Positions 20,901 through 28,989 of a stretch of 38,903 bases of DNA are shown here, one piece after another. Source of the stretch: Rodentibacter sp. Ppn85 (GTDB taxonomy: Bacteria; Pseudomonadota; Gammaproteobacteria; Enterobacterales; Pasteurellaceae); NCBI RefSeq assembly GCF_001999335.1, contig NZ_MLHS01000026.1, positions 1-38,903 of the forward strand, in the 5' to 3' direction. The notes under the pieces were generated by a model. It was not told where the DNA came from, did not search any database, and saw only the letters and a list, made by a program, of their open reading frames with translations. The position numbers and the translations under genes are program-made. Position 1 is the stretch's first letter. Each line of letters opens with the position of its first letter.

Positions 20901-21221
20901 TTATTCCAAAATAACAACTTCTTGATCGCTATTGATTCTTTTCATTTTTAACGTGCCAATCGCAATAAATTCCACTCTTGTACTATCGCCCTCAGTAGCT
21001 TCTTGCAACTGCAAATTGCGATATTCATCTTGTAACGCTTGGTGTTGTAAAACCAACTGACCATTTTCAGAGATTAGCCCACGCGTTTGGTGCGTTAACC
21101 AAATTGTTGCTATGGCAGAAATCAAAATTAATAACAATAATAATGAAACCAATTTATTTGCTGAAAATAAATCTTCTACTAAAAGATTCTGTAAAGGATA
21201 ACGTTCGTTATTTTCTAACAT
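20901..21221 (-). CDS. ftsL: divisome protein FtsL
   Basis: FtsL is a small bitopic inner-membrane protein that forms the FtsQLB complex and activates FtsWI. The 106 residues comprise a cytoplasmic tail (~1-26), a single membrane segment ([23 protein letters not shown], ~28-50) and a periplasmic helix with a heptad-like pattern ([36 protein letters not shown]), as expected for its coiled coil with FtsB. It lies 6 nt after rsmH and 22 nt before ftsI, the conserved place. FtsL is poorly conserved in sequence, so position and topology carry much of the call. Confidence 0.94.
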   Translation of the reverse strand: MLENNERYPLQNLLVEDLFSANKLVSLLLLLILISAIATIWLTHQTRGLISENGQLVLQHQALQDEYRNLQLQEATEGDSTRVEFIAIGTLKMKRINSDQEVVILE

Positions 21222-21227
21222 TTTTTC

Positions 21228-22190
21228 CTAACCGATTTTTTCCGCAATGCGTAATATTGCGCTTCTTGAACGTGGATTTGCCTGAATTTCCGCTTCCGAC
21301 GGCTGAATCGCTTTGCCAATAGCTTTTAATTTTTGGTGACGTTGAATTTGATCTTCACGTAACGGCAAACCTTTTGGAATCGGCTCTCCTTTACTTTGTT
21401 TTTTTATAAAGTGTTTAACCATTCTATCTTCTAAAGAATGAAAACTAATGATCGATAAACGTCCTCCGGGCGCTAACATCTCTAATGCCGAATGTAATAC
21501 GCTTTCCAATTCATCCAGTTCGGAATTAATGAAAATTCGAATAGCTTGAAAACTACGGGTTGCCGGATGCTTGTTCTTATCCTTAAAAGGCACTGACCGG
21601 GAAATAAGTTCGGCAAGTTGTAGTGTTCGTGATAAACTTTCTTCGCCATTTTTGACCGCACTTTTGTTGTACTCAACAATTGCTGTCGCAATACGTTTCG
21701 CGAACCGTTCTTCACCAAAGGTTTTCAGCACCCAAGTTAAATCCTCTACAGAAACCTGTTTTAACCATTCTGCCGCGGATAAGCCTTGTTTTGTATTCAT
21801 ACGCATATCGAGCGGGCCGTCTTTCATAAAACTAAAACCGCGTTCAGCCTCATCCAACTGAGGAGACGACACACCGAGATCAAGCAAAATACCATCAATC
21901 CTACCAACCAAACCTAACCTTTCACAAATTTCAGGAATTTGGGAAAAGCTACTATGTTCAATTTGAAAACGTTGATCTTGAATCTTTTTCGCTTCGGCGA
22001 TGGCGTAAGGATCTCGGTCAATACCAATTAAACGACCGTTTTGAGAGAGTTTTGACAGAATTAAACGAGAGTGTCCTCCCCGTCCAAAAGTGCCATCGAT
22101 ATAAATTCCATTTTCTTTCAATGCCAAACCGTCCACTGCTTCATGGAGTAAAACCGTAATATGTTCAGTCGGAGAAAAGGAATTCTGCAT
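21228..22190 (-). CDS. rsmH: 16S rRNA m4C1402 methyltransferase
   Basis: RsmH (formerly MraW) methylates N4 of C1402 in 16S rRNA using SAM. The 320 residues fit the family. The SAM-binding start is [36 protein letters not shown], followed by the [32 protein letters not shown] family signature, [30 protein letters not shown] and [18 protein letters not shown] chose ATG 22190, which gives [11 protein letters not shown] as in H. influenzae. A TTG at 22238 in frame lies inside the upstream hairpin and is unlikely. The chosen start has no clear Shine-Dalgarno site. A strong intrinsic terminator lies only 28 nt upstream, between this gene and mraZ. Confidence 0.96.
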   Translation of the reverse strand: MQNSFSPTEHITVLLHEAVDGLALKENGIYIDGTFGRGGHSRLILSKLSQNGRLIGIDRDPYAIAEAKKIQDQRFQIEHSSFSQIPEICERLGLVGRIDGILLDLGVSSPQLDEAERGFSFMKDGPLDMRMNTKQGLSAAEWLKQVSVEDLTWVLKTFGEERFAKRIATAIVEYNKSAVKNGEESLSRTLQLAELISRSVPFKDKNKHPATRSFQAIRIFINSELDELESVLHSALEMLAPGGRLSIISFHSLEDRMVKHFIKKQSKGEPIPKGLPLREDQIQRHQKLKAIGKAIQPSEAEIQANPRSRSAILRIAEKIG

Positions 22191-22217
22191 ATTCGTAAGC
22201 GTTAATAAAATAAGTCT

Positions 22218-22252
22218 AAAAAAGATAATGCGGTGCAAGCACCGCTTATCTT
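22218..22252 (-). terminator. intrinsic terminator or attenuator between mraZ and rsmH
   Basis: On the minus strand AAGATAA plus GCGGTGC (22252-22239) pairs with GCACCGC and TTATCTT (22236-22222). This is a 14-bp stem with one bulged base and a 2-nt loop, followed by TTTT (22221-22218). This is a textbook intrinsic terminator for minus-strand transcription, yet it lies inside the dcw cluster just after mraZ. The plus strand has no T-run after it. It should reduce readthrough from the mraZ promoter into rsmH and the other downstream genes. Confidence 0.85.
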
Positions 22253-22282
22253 GCTAGTACCGCTGTTCTTTTTCTAAGTAAA

Positions 22283-22741
22283 TTAGAGTGACAGCATATT
22301 TAAATTCGTATCCATTGCAAATTCAGCAGTTCCTGCTACAGCAATGTCTTCATCAATTTGTGCGATCCACTCAGTATCGCTCCAAATTTCAAATTTATTT
22401 AATTGCCCTACCAACATTAAACCTTTTTCTAATTTTGCATGTTGGCGTAATGGTCCACTCAGTAAAATACGCCCTTGAGCATCCATTTCACACTCAGTGG
22501 CATAACCAAGCATGACTCGCTGTAAACGGCGTTGGTTAGGGTCAAAATTAGATAATGAAAGTAGTTTCTGCTCAATTTTTTCCCATTCATCTAAAGGATA
22601 AAGTAATAGGCAAGGTTGACGAATATCTACTGTACAAACCATTTGTCCTTGATTTTTTTCAATGATTTCTGCGCGATAGCGAGTCGGGATCGCAATTCGT
22701 CCCTTTGAATCCAAATTTACCGCTACTGCCCCACGAAACAT
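22283..22741 (-). CDS. mraZ: dcw cluster transcriptional regulator MraZ
   Basis: MraZ is an AbrB-like DNA-binding protein that forms rings and represses its own cluster promoter in E. coli. The 152 residues contain the two duplicated swapped-hairpin domains, each with a D-x-K/Q-G-R motif: [15 protein letters not shown] at ~9-23 and [15 protein letters not shown] at ~86-100. I chose ATG 22741, which gives the conserved [15 protein letters not shown] start and has AAAGGATC about 9 nt upstream. The longer frame to 22795 would begin at GTG and cover the operator. It is the first gene of the cluster, and three MraZ-type boxes sit 41-64 nt upstream of its start. Confidence 0.96.
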   Translation of the reverse strand: MFRGAVAVNLDSKGRIAIPTRYRAEIIEKNQGQMVCTVDIRQPCLLLYPLDEWEKIEQKLLSLSNFDPNQRRLQRVMLGYATECEMDAQGRILLSGPLRQHAKLEKGLMLVGQLNKFEIWSDTEWIAQIDEDIAVAGTAEFAMDTNLNMLSL

Positions 22742-22781
22742 TGATTCTGATCCTTTAAGATTAAAATTCTGGTAAAAATCG

Positions 22782-22805
22782 CCACAAAAAACCACTTTTC
22801 ACCAC
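22782..22805 (-). promoter_or_regulatory. MraZ operator: three direct repeats with 10-bp period
   Basis: Read on the minus strand, GTGG occurs at 22805-22802, 22795-22792 and 22785-22782, exactly 10 bp apart. The wider units are TTAAGTGGT, AAAAGTGGT and TTTTGTGGC. MraZ is known to bind tandem G-rich repeats spaced about 10 bp at its own promoter (TGGG-type in E. coli, AAAGTG-type in Mycoplasma). The spacing and place match autoregulation; the exact repeat is inferred. Confidence 0.75.
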
Positions 22806-22815
22806 TTAACTGCCA

Positions 22816-22854
22816 AGTCTATCGGTTATAAAGCAAAGTTGCAAGCAATTCCAA
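22816..22854 (-). promoter_or_regulatory. putative mraZ (dcw) promoter
   Basis: Two overlapping sigma-70 readings are possible on the minus strand. One is -35 TTGGAA (22854-22849), 18-bp spacer and -10 TATAAC (22830-22825). The other is -35 TTGCAA (22844-22839), 17-bp spacer and -10 TAGACT (22821-22816). Either places the transcription start next to or within the three MraZ boxes, so bound MraZ would block initiation or clearance. Confidence 0.55.
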
Positions 22855-22879
22855 TATATAAATGCGATAAATTTCAGAT

Positions 22880-22913
22880 AAAAAAACCGCTCAAGCATTC
22901 ACTTGAACGGTTT
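22880..22913 (-). terminator. intrinsic terminator of cstA
   Basis: Arms 22902-22913 and 22884-22895 pair over 12 bp (AAACCGTTCAAG with CTTGAGCGGTTT, one G-T pair) around a 6-nt loop, followed on the minus strand by TTTTATC. It ends the cstA transcript and shields the mraZ promoter from readthrough. Confidence 0.85.
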
Positions 22914-22934
22914 GATTTTATAAGGCGTTGAAAA

Positions 22935-24530
22935 TTATACGCTTGTTGTATTTACATAGGCTTCTTCATCACGCTCACCCAACGGTTTTAATAAGACGAA
23001 GAATAAAACAATACATAAAATCGTTGTTGCAAAACCTAAGTATACTGATAATTGATAATCTAAGTTGAAACCGATTTTATTGTAATACAAGTAAGTAGAA
23101 CATACGGTAGTGATAAACCAAGCAGGGATAGAAGCAACCCAGTGGAATTTATGATAACGATATAAATACGCTGCTGCAGTCCATAACATTACCATTGCGG
23201 TCATTTGGTTTGCCCAAGTGAAGTAACGCCATAAGATAGTGAAGTCGATCGTTGAAACGTAATACCCTAATACGAACAATGGAATCGCAATCACTAAACG
23301 TTTGGAAAGAGAACGCTGATCAATATTGAAGATTTCCGCTAATTGCAAACGTGCGGCACGGAATGCCGTGTCACCTGATGTAATCGGAAGCACCACAACA
23401 CCTAACACGGCAAAGATACCGCCAATGAATCCTAGGAAGTGTAATGAACTGTCATACACAACTTTAGACGGAGAACCGGCTGAAATTGCATCTTGTAATG
23501 CTTGTGGGTTTTCATAGAACGCAAGCCCGACCATACACCATACCAATGCAATAACTCCTTCAGTAATCATTGCGCCATAGAAAATGAAACGACCTTCGCT
23601 CTCATTTTCTGCACAACGCGCCATTAGTGGCGTCTGTGTCGCATGAAAACCTGACAATGCGCCACAAGAAATAGTTAAGAATAACAATGGCCAAATTGGA
23701 ACATCTCCTTTTACTTGGAAATTTTGTGTGAATTTCTCCCATGTTAATCCTTGCCCATCTGCATTAACAGTACGGAAAAATTCAATCGGATCTACCGCAC
23801 TGAAGTGTGCCGACACCAAACCATATACCATTCCCACAGACATAAAGAGTAATAACGCACCAAAGAGCGGATAAATTCGACCAATAATTTTATCGATAGG
23901 TAATAAAGTAGCAAGAATATAATAAGCAAAAATAATCGCCGTCCACAACGCAATAATTGTGGCTTTATCCATGCCCCATACTTTAAGACCACCGGCTTCC
24001 ACCGCATGATGAACCGCTTCTGCATCCCCCAATTGCAATGCACCTTGAGAAGCGCCAAAGACATCCATGGTAATCGTTCCCATCAATTGTGCCGGGCTTG
24101 CAACAAATACTACGCCAACCAATAATAACAGCACTAGTGCGAGAAGATTAATAAATACTTTTACGGGGCGACCTAAAAACTTACCCGCCAAATAAGGCAT
24201 TGTGGCACCACCATGACGAATACTTAACATTCCGCAAAAATAGTCATGTACCGCACCGGCAAAGATACATCCGATAACAATCCAAAGCATAGCAACCGGT
24301 CCGTATAGTGCGCCGAGAATAGGTCCAAAAATTGGTCCGGTACCCGCAATATTTAATAATTGAATCAACCAAATTTTGGTTTTGGACATTGGCATATAAT
24401 CCACACCATCATTGATTTGATAGGCCGGAGTTTGACGCTTAGGATTAATGACAAAAATTTTTTCAATAATTTTTCCGTAAATAAAATAGCCAAGAATCAA
24501 AATGGCTACACAGAAGAAAAACCACAACAT
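22935..24530 (-). CDS. cstA: CstA-family carbon starvation / pyruvate-type transporter
   Basis: CstA-family proteins are multi-spanning inner-membrane carriers induced on carbon limitation; E. coli members take up peptides or pyruvate. This 531-residue protein has at least twelve hydrophobic segments and family hallmarks: MLWFFFCVAILILGYFIYGKIIEKIF, GVDYMPMSKTKIWLIQLLNIAGTGPIFGPILGALYGPVAMLWI, GAVHDYFCGMLSIRHGG, SCGALSGFHATQTPLMARC and GDTAFRAARL. It is shorter than E. coli CstA (about 700) and fits the shorter subfamily. The start has GAGGTG 6 nt upstream. A perfect CRP palindrome lies about 115-130 nt upstream, fitting control by cAMP. Its own terminator follows. The substrate is not determinable from sequence. 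Confidence 0.9.
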   Translation of the reverse strand: MLWFFFCVAILILGYFIYGKIIEKIFVINPKRQTPAYQINDGVDYMPMSKTKIWLIQLLNIAGTGPIFGPILGALYGPVAMLWIVIGCIFAGAVHDYFCGMLSIRHGGATMPYLAGKFLGRPVKVFINLLALVLLLLVGVVFVASPAQLMGTITMDVFGASQGALQLGDAEAVHHAVEAGGLKVWGMDKATIIALWTAIIFAYYILATLLPIDKIIGRIYPLFGALLLFMSVGMVYGLVSAHFSAVDPIEFFRTVNADGQGLTWEKFTQNFQVKGDVPIWPLLFLTISCGALSGFHATQTPLMARCAENESEGRFIFYGAMITEGVIALVWCMVGLAFYENPQALQDAISAGSPSKVVYDSSLHFLGFIGGIFAVLGVVVLPITSGDTAFRAARLQLAEIFNIDQRSLSKRLVIAIPLFVLGYYVSTIDFTILWRYFTWANQMTAMVMLWTAAAYLYRYHKFHWVASIPAWFITTVCSTYLYYNKIGFNLDYQLSVYLGFATTILCIVLFFVLLKPLGERDEEAYVNTTSV

Positions 24531-24969
24531 AAAAGCACCTCAAAAATAATCATTATGTTACTGAAATCGCGCTCTGAATAAGCCACCGTATTTTATGATA
24601 AATTTCAATAAACAAAAAATTTAATTTACAAAAACCTCATAATTTTGTGATGAATATCACATTTAATATTCAAATTTTAAGCACAGTAAAAAATACAGTG
24701 TAATTCATCAATAAGTACCGTAGATTATCCCCTTATTTTATCTAACGTTTCATCTTACATCCCTATATTTCGCACCTTGTCATATTTCAGCGATAACGTT
24801 AGCAACAAGATCATTCCTGCTATTAAGCATAACAATGATGCATCTTATTTGGTAATTTTACCGTTCGCTGATAGACTAGCGTGCGAGTTATTGTTTTAAT
24901 TCAATATTGAGTAATCTAACTGACAAAGTACGAAATCAAAATCTACCGTTTATTTAATAAGGAATAGAA
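24531..24969. other. 439-nt divergent intergenic region
   Basis: This gap separates cstA (-) from the zinc-ribbon gene (+). It holds the CRP palindrome described separately and plausible -10 elements for cstA on the minus strand (TATCAT at 24600-24595 or TAAAAT at 24596-24591). The half near 24970 has AT-rich stretches that could hold a promoter for the plus-strand gene, but I cannot pick one confidently. TAACGTTT (24743-24750) and TAACGTTA (24794-24801) resemble each other but are not a clear operator. I see no ORF, uptake signal or RNA gene here. Confidence 0.6.
24643..24664. promoter_or_regulatory. CRP (cAMP receptor protein) site
   Basis: TGTGA (24646-24650), six bases, TCACA (24657-24661) is a perfect match to the conserved halves of the CRP palindrome, with flanking T and A runs. 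It is centred about 123 nt upstream of the cstA ATG and 58-70 nt upstream of plausible cstA transcription starts, a class I-like activator position. It is over 300 nt from the gene on the other side. Confidence 0.8.
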
Positions 24970-25203
24970 ATGGCTCTTATCCGCTGTCCGGAATGTCGTC
25001 AAAAAATTAGCGAACATGCTGAAAACTGCCTACACTGCGGCTTTTCTTTAAAACAAGAAGACTTAGCAATTTATAAACAACAGCTAGAAGAAAGACGCTT
25101 GCACAATGCGGAAATTAACCGAAAAAGTACCAAATTGCACTTAATTTGGTTTTGCATCTTTGCTTTGTTTATTATCATTGCAAGTCTCATTACCCAATCA
25201 TAA
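24970..25203 (+). CDS. small zinc-ribbon protein with one membrane segment
   Basis: I do not recognise a named gene. The 77 residues begin with a zinc-ribbon (C6-x2-C9 and C20-x2-C23, in RCPECRQKI and CLHCGF), continue with a charged helical stretch (~28-52, KQEDLAIYKQQLEERRLHNAEIN) and end with one hydrophobic segment (~55-73). This predicts a tail-anchored membrane protein with a cytoplasmic zinc-ribbon. The start is well supported by AAGGA 6 nt upstream. It is a single-gene unit between divergent cstA and convergent artM, and it shares a hairpin with artM at its 3' end. Its function is unknown. Similar short zinc-ribbon membrane proteins are common in Pasteurellaceae, but I cannot assign a role. 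Confidence 0.8.
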   Translation: MALIRCPECRQKISEHAENCLHCGFSLKQEDLAIYKQQLEERRLHNAEINRKSTKLHLIWFCIFALFIIIASLITQS

Positions 25204-25204
25204 A

Positions 25205-25226
25205 AAATGGGTTGCGACGCAACCCA
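25205..25226. terminator. terminator downstream of artM, shared with the zinc-ribbon gene
   Basis: TGGGTTGCG (25208-25216) and CGCAACCCA (25218-25226) form a 9-bp stem with one central base. On the minus strand it is followed by TTTTTTA, a good terminator for the art operon. On the plus strand it starts 5 nt after the zinc-ribbon stop, but the following run (CTCATTCTCTT) is weaker. Confidence 0.8.
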
Positions 25227-25254
25227 CTCATTCTCTTAAAATATTAACCGCACT

Positions 25255-25938
25255 TTATGCTTTTTTCACATCTAAACGCTCAAAAGCCAGTACTTTATTT
25301 TCCAACTTACGCAACAACAACGTGGCAATTCCTGTAATAACCAAATAAATACCGCCGGCAATGCCATAAATTGTCAGGGCATCATATTCCGTACCATACA
25401 GTTGGCGGGCATAACCCATAATATCCATAATTGTAATTGTTGATGCCAATGCTGTTCCTTTAAATACCAAAATAATTTCATTGCTATAAGACGGTAACGC
25501 TCGTTTTAATGCGTAAGGAATCAAAATTTTTAATGTTTGTAAGCGGCTTAAACCTAGTGCGGCACACCCTTCCCATTGTCCTTTTGGAATCGCTTTCACG
25601 GCCCCATAAAATAATTGGGTTGAATAGGCAGCGCTGTTTAATGCCAATGCCAATGCCGCACAGAACCATGCATTTGATAAGAGATGCCAAAGCGGGCTAT
25701 TCACAATCCATTCAAATTGACCGGGACCGGCATAAATTAGGAAAAACTGCACAAGTAACGGAGTACCGGTAAATAAAACAAGGTAAAAATTGACCGCTCT
25801 TTTTACCCAACCATTTCCCATAGCAAGCAACACTGTCAGAATTAAGGCTAATAAAAAAGCAACTAACAATGAAACAACAGTCAATAATAAGCTCGTCGGA
25901 ATCCCTTGTGCGATCACGGATAAATATTCTTGGAACAT
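25255..25938 (-). CDS. artM: arginine ABC transporter permease ArtM
   Basis: ArtM is one of the two inner-membrane permeases of the arginine importer. The 227 residues are hydrophobic with about five membrane segments and carry the HisMQ-type EAA loop ([49 protein letters not shown]) that docks with the ATPase. The N-terminus [28 protein letters not shown] is typical. The start codon overlaps the artQ stop by one base (TAATG), so the two are translationally coupled. The stop codon overlaps an uptake signal (25247-25255), and a variant AAGAGCGGT lies at 25793. It is the last gene of artPIQM. Confidence 0.95.
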   Translation of the reverse strand: MFQEYLSVIAQGIPTSLLLTVVSLLVAFLLALILTVLLAMGNGWVKRAVNFYLVLFTGTPLLVQFFLIYAGPGQFEWIVNSPLWHLLSNAWFCAALALALNSAAYSTQLFYGAVKAIPKGQWEGCAALGLSRLQTLKILIPYALKRALPSYSNEIILVFKGTALASTITIMDIMGYARQLYGTEYDALTIYGIAGGIYLVITGIATLLLRKLENKVLAFERLDVKKA

Positions 25939-26603
25939 TATTTCACCTCTCTTTCAAAACGCGTAAAACGGAGTTCTAAACGGCGAATACCGACTTGACT
26001 GATTAATGTTATAGCAAGGTAAATTAATGCCGCAATGCCATACCAAGTGAACGGTTGATGCGTATTGGTATTAATTAATTGCGCTTGACGCATTAAATCA
26101 TCTCCGCCAATAAGTGAAATTAATGCCGTATCTTTTAACAATACTAACCACTGATTACTCAACCCCGGTAAAGCGTGACGCCAAATTTGAGGTACGATGA
26201 TGTGTATAAATGTATAGCCTTTACTTAATCCCAGCGCTGCGCCTGATTCCCACTGTCCTTTTGGGATAGCTTGAATCGCACCGCGTAAAGTTTGCGATGC
26301 ATAAGCCGCAAAAATAAGTGATAAGGCAAAAACACCACACCCGAATGTACTGAATTCAATGTATTCCCCGGTCAGTATTTCTACAAGCTCTGTTGAGCCA
26401 AAATACACTAGTAATACAACAAGAATTTCCGGTAACCCCCGTAACAATGCCACAAAAATTGCCATAGGTTTACCCACAAACCGGTTTGCTTCCAATAAAG
26501 TAAATATTACGCTAAACAGCAAACCGACAACTAAGGAGCATACAGCAAGCCCTAATGTCATTAGGGCTGCAGTAAACATTAAAGAAAGAAAATCCGCAAA
26601 CAT
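25938..26603 (-). CDS. artQ: arginine ABC transporter permease ArtQ
   Basis: ArtQ is the partner permease of ArtM. The 221 residues contain about five membrane helices and the EAA loop [55 protein letters not shown]. The N-terminus is [34 protein letters not shown]. Its stop overlaps the artM start by one base, and its start is 3 nt after the artI stop, so the operon is tightly packed. ArtQ and ArtM are related; I assign this one as ArtQ from its place right after artI and its closer resemblance to that member. Confidence 0.94.
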   Translation of the reverse strand: MFADFLSLMFTAALMTLGLAVCSLVVGLLFSVIFTLLEANRFVGKPMAIFVALLRGLPEILVVLLVYFGSTELVEILTGEYIEFSTFGCGVFALSLIFAAYASQTLRGAIQAIPKGQWESGAALGLSKGYTFIHIIVPQIWRHALPGLSNQWLVLLKDTALISLIGGDDLMRQAQLINTNTHQPFTWYGIAALIYLAITLISQVGIRRLELRFTRFEREVK

Positions 26604-26606
26604 AAA

Positions 26607-27326
26607 TTATTTAATCATCCATTTATCATAGATCTTTTGGTATTCACCATTTGCTCTGATTATCGCCAAACCTTTATTTAAATTTTCGGCTAATTCTTTG
26701 TTTGATTTATTCATTGCAATACCCAAACCGTTACCAAAGTATTTTTTATTCGTTACTTTTTCACCAACGAATTGAATTTCAGGTTCTTTGCCGATCATAT
26801 CCGCAAGTACGGCGGTGTCACCAAAGATAATGTCAATACGGCCATTTTTTAAGTCTAAAATGGCATCTTGTAAACTCGTATAAGCCTTTGGTGAATATTG
26901 CTTCGTTTCAGCAACAGTATATTGTTGGAAAGTTGTGCCATTTTGCACACCAATATTTTTTGCCGTTTCCAGGGTTGCTTTACCTTTTAATGCTACATAG
27001 CTTGCCGTGCTATCATAATAGGCATCTGAAAATAACACTTGTTTTGCGCGCGCTTCGGTAATATCCATGGCGGAAATTGCAGCATCAAAACGTTTTGCCT
27101 TTAAATTTGGAATTAATGCATCAAAAGATTCACCTTTAAACTTGCAGGTTGCTTGAATTTCTTTGCAAATAGCATTAGCTACGTCCACGTCAAAACCGAT
27201 AATCTCCCCTTTTTCATTAGTAAACTCAAACGGGGGATAACTCGGTTCCATCGCAAAAGTAATTTCTTGTGCGTTTACTATTGCTGCCGAACCTAATAAT
27301 ACTGCGCTTAAAAGTAATTTTTTCAT
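26607..27326 (-). CDS. artI: arginine ABC transporter periplasmic binding protein
   Basis: ArtI binds arginine in the periplasm and delivers it to ArtQM. The 239 residues start with a signal peptide ([19 protein letters not shown], cleavage before QEI) and show the class II amino-acid binding fold: [34 protein letters not shown] near the N-terminus, [37 protein letters not shown], and the ligand-site region [12 protein letters not shown]. The length fits. It lies 17 nt after artP and 3 nt before artQ. Confidence 0.95.
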   Translation of the reverse strand: MKKLLLSAVLLGSAAIVNAQEITFAMEPSYPPFEFTNEKGEIIGFDVDVANAICKEIQATCKFKGESFDALIPNLKAKRFDAAISAMDITEARAKQVLFSDAYYDSTASYVALKGKATLETAKNIGVQNGTTFQQYTVAETKQYSPKAYTSLQDAILDLKNGRIDIIFGDTAVLADMIGKEPEIQFVGEKVTNKKYFGNGLGIAMNKSNKELAENLNKGLAIIRANGEYQKIYDKWMIK

Positions 27327-27343
27327 AATGTCTCCTTATTGTT

Positions 27344-28075
27344 TTAGTGAGAAAGATATTGTCTAAATTGTTCAGTTTGCGGATGTTCAAAACAATCAGC
27401 AGATCCCATTTCTACAATTTTTCCCTGCTCCATATACACAACTTTTGTTGCGACTTTTTGCGCCACATTAACTTCATGGGTCACAATCACTTGAGTAATA
27501 CCCGTTTCCTGCAATTCCTTAATAATATCCACTACTTGTGCGGTAATTTCCGGATCCAAGGCTGCTGTTGGCTCGTCAAATAACAACACTTGCGGTTTCA
27601 TCATTAACGCTCGTGCAATTGCCACCCGTTGTTGTTGCCCGCCCGATAAATGTAGAGGGAAACGATCAACATATTCTTCCAAACGTAAACGTTTTAGTAA
27701 CTCCATCGCTTCTGTTTTTGCCGTTGATTCATTTATGCCTAACACTTTCATTGGCGCTTCAATTAAATTTTCAAGCACGGTCAAATGCGGCCAAAGATTA
27801 TACTGTTGGAAAACCATTCCTACATCTTGGCGTAACTGGCGAACCGCATTCGGATTAGCAGTTGCCTTTGATAAATCAAATTTATTATTGGCAATACTTA
27901 ATTGACCTGTTGTTGGCACCTCCAATAAATTTAATGTGCGAATTAATGTACTTTTTCCCGCACCACTCGGACCCAGTAACACTACCGTATCCCCTTCTTC
28001 CGCTGCCAAATTAATATCAAATAATGTCTGGGAAGCACCATAGAAAAAATTTAAATTTTTAACACGAATAGCCAT
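27344..28075 (-). CDS. artP: arginine ABC transporter ATPase ArtP
   Basis: ArtP is the cytoplasmic ATPase that powers ArtQM. The 243 residues carry Walker [10 protein letters not shown] (~34-42), the Q-loop [16 protein letters not shown], the signature [15 protein letters not shown], Walker [15 protein letters not shown] and the switch histidine VTHE. I chose ATG 28075, which gives [13 protein letters not shown] as in H. influenzae and has a GAGA site about 8 nt upstream. The frame is open further upstream to 28135, but that would run across the promoter. It is the first gene of artPIQM, and a sigma-70 promoter covered by ArgR-like boxes lies directly upstream. Confidence 0.96.
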   Translation of the reverse strand: MAIRVKNLNFFYGASQTLFDINLAAEEGDTVVLLGPSGAGKSTLIRTLNLLEVPTTGQLSIANNKFDLSKATANPNAVRQLRQDVGMVFQQYNLWPHLTVLENLIEAPMKVLGINESTAKTEAMELLKRLRLEEYVDRFPLHLSGGQQQRVAIARALMMKPQVLLFDEPTAALDPEITAQVVDIIKELQETGITQVIVTHEVNVAQKVATKVVYMEQGKIVEMGSADCFEHPQTEQFRQYLSH

Positions 28076-28099
28076 TTCAATTCTCTTTATCTTATAGAA

Positions 28100-28135
28100 T
28101 GCACAAATATTACGTTTTTCTGCATATTTATGCAA
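28100..28135 (-). promoter_or_regulatory. artP promoter with two ArgR-type boxes
   Basis: The minus strand has -35 TTGCAT (28135-28130), a 17-bp spacer and -10 TAATAT (28112-28107). Overlapping the -35 is TGCATATTTATGCA (28121-28134), a near-perfect palindrome matching the ARG-box core TGAATWWWWATTCA at 12 of 14 positions. Exactly 21 bp away is TGCACAAATATTAC (28100-28113), 10 of 14, over the -10. Twenty-one bp is the spacing of paired 18-bp ARG boxes, so ArgR-arginine repression by occlusion is likely. Confidence 0.7.
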
Positions 28136-28144
28136 GTATTTAGA

Positions 28145-28172
28145 ATAAAAATCCCAAAATAATTTGGGATTT
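28145..28172 (-). terminator. intrinsic terminator of gmhA
   Basis: Perfect 10-bp stem with arms 28163-28172 and 28149-28158 (AAATCCCAAA/TTTGGGATTT) and a 4-nt loop. On the minus strand it is followed by TTATTC after the stem's final T-run. It lies between gmhA and the artP promoter, so it separates the two units. Confidence 0.85.
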
Positions 28173-28200
28173 AAAAAATAATCATAAAAACAACCGCACT

Positions 28201-28878
<678 letters not shown>

Positions 28879-28892
28879 TCATCAAGCATTAT

Positions 28893-28914
28893 TTCTTCGA
28901 ACAAGATCGCAAAA
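28893..28914 (+). promoter_or_regulatory. CRP-S (Sxy-dependent competence) site upstream of ligE
   Basis: TTCTTCGA, six bases, TCGCAAAA matches the CRP-S consensus TTTTGCGA-N6-TCGCAAAA at 14 of 16 positions, with a perfect right half. The C-G core in place of T-G is what marks sites needing both CRP and Sxy. It is centred at 28903.5, about 60 nt upstream of the predicted ligE transcription start, the class I position. Confidence 0.65.
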
Positions 28915-28929
28915 CACGCTCAAAACACT

Positions 28930-28957
28930 TTGAAAAACTACCGCACTTTTTTAATCT
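28930..28957 (+). promoter_or_regulatory. putative ligE promoter
   Basis: TTGAAA (28930-28935), a 16-bp spacer and TAATCT (28952-28957) form a modest sigma-70 promoter, about 33 nt upstream of the ligE start. An uptake signal (28940-28948) lies in the spacer. The weak elements fit an activator-dependent promoter. Confidence 0.45.
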
Positions 28958-28989
28958 TCAGCCAATTTTGAACTATAAAAAGGAATCTG

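Noticed and set aside
22191-22238. N-terminal extension of rsmH from a TTG
   Set aside because: The codon lies inside the terminator hairpin and the extra residues are not family-like.
22742-22795. N-terminal extension of mraZ from a GTG
   Set aside because: It would translate across the operator repeats and the ribosome site of the ATG at 22741.
24743-24801. Two TAACGTTW motifs in the cstA upstream gap as PurR/LacI-type operators
   Set aside because: Outside the 8-base core the symmetry fails and flanks do not match each other or a known consensus.
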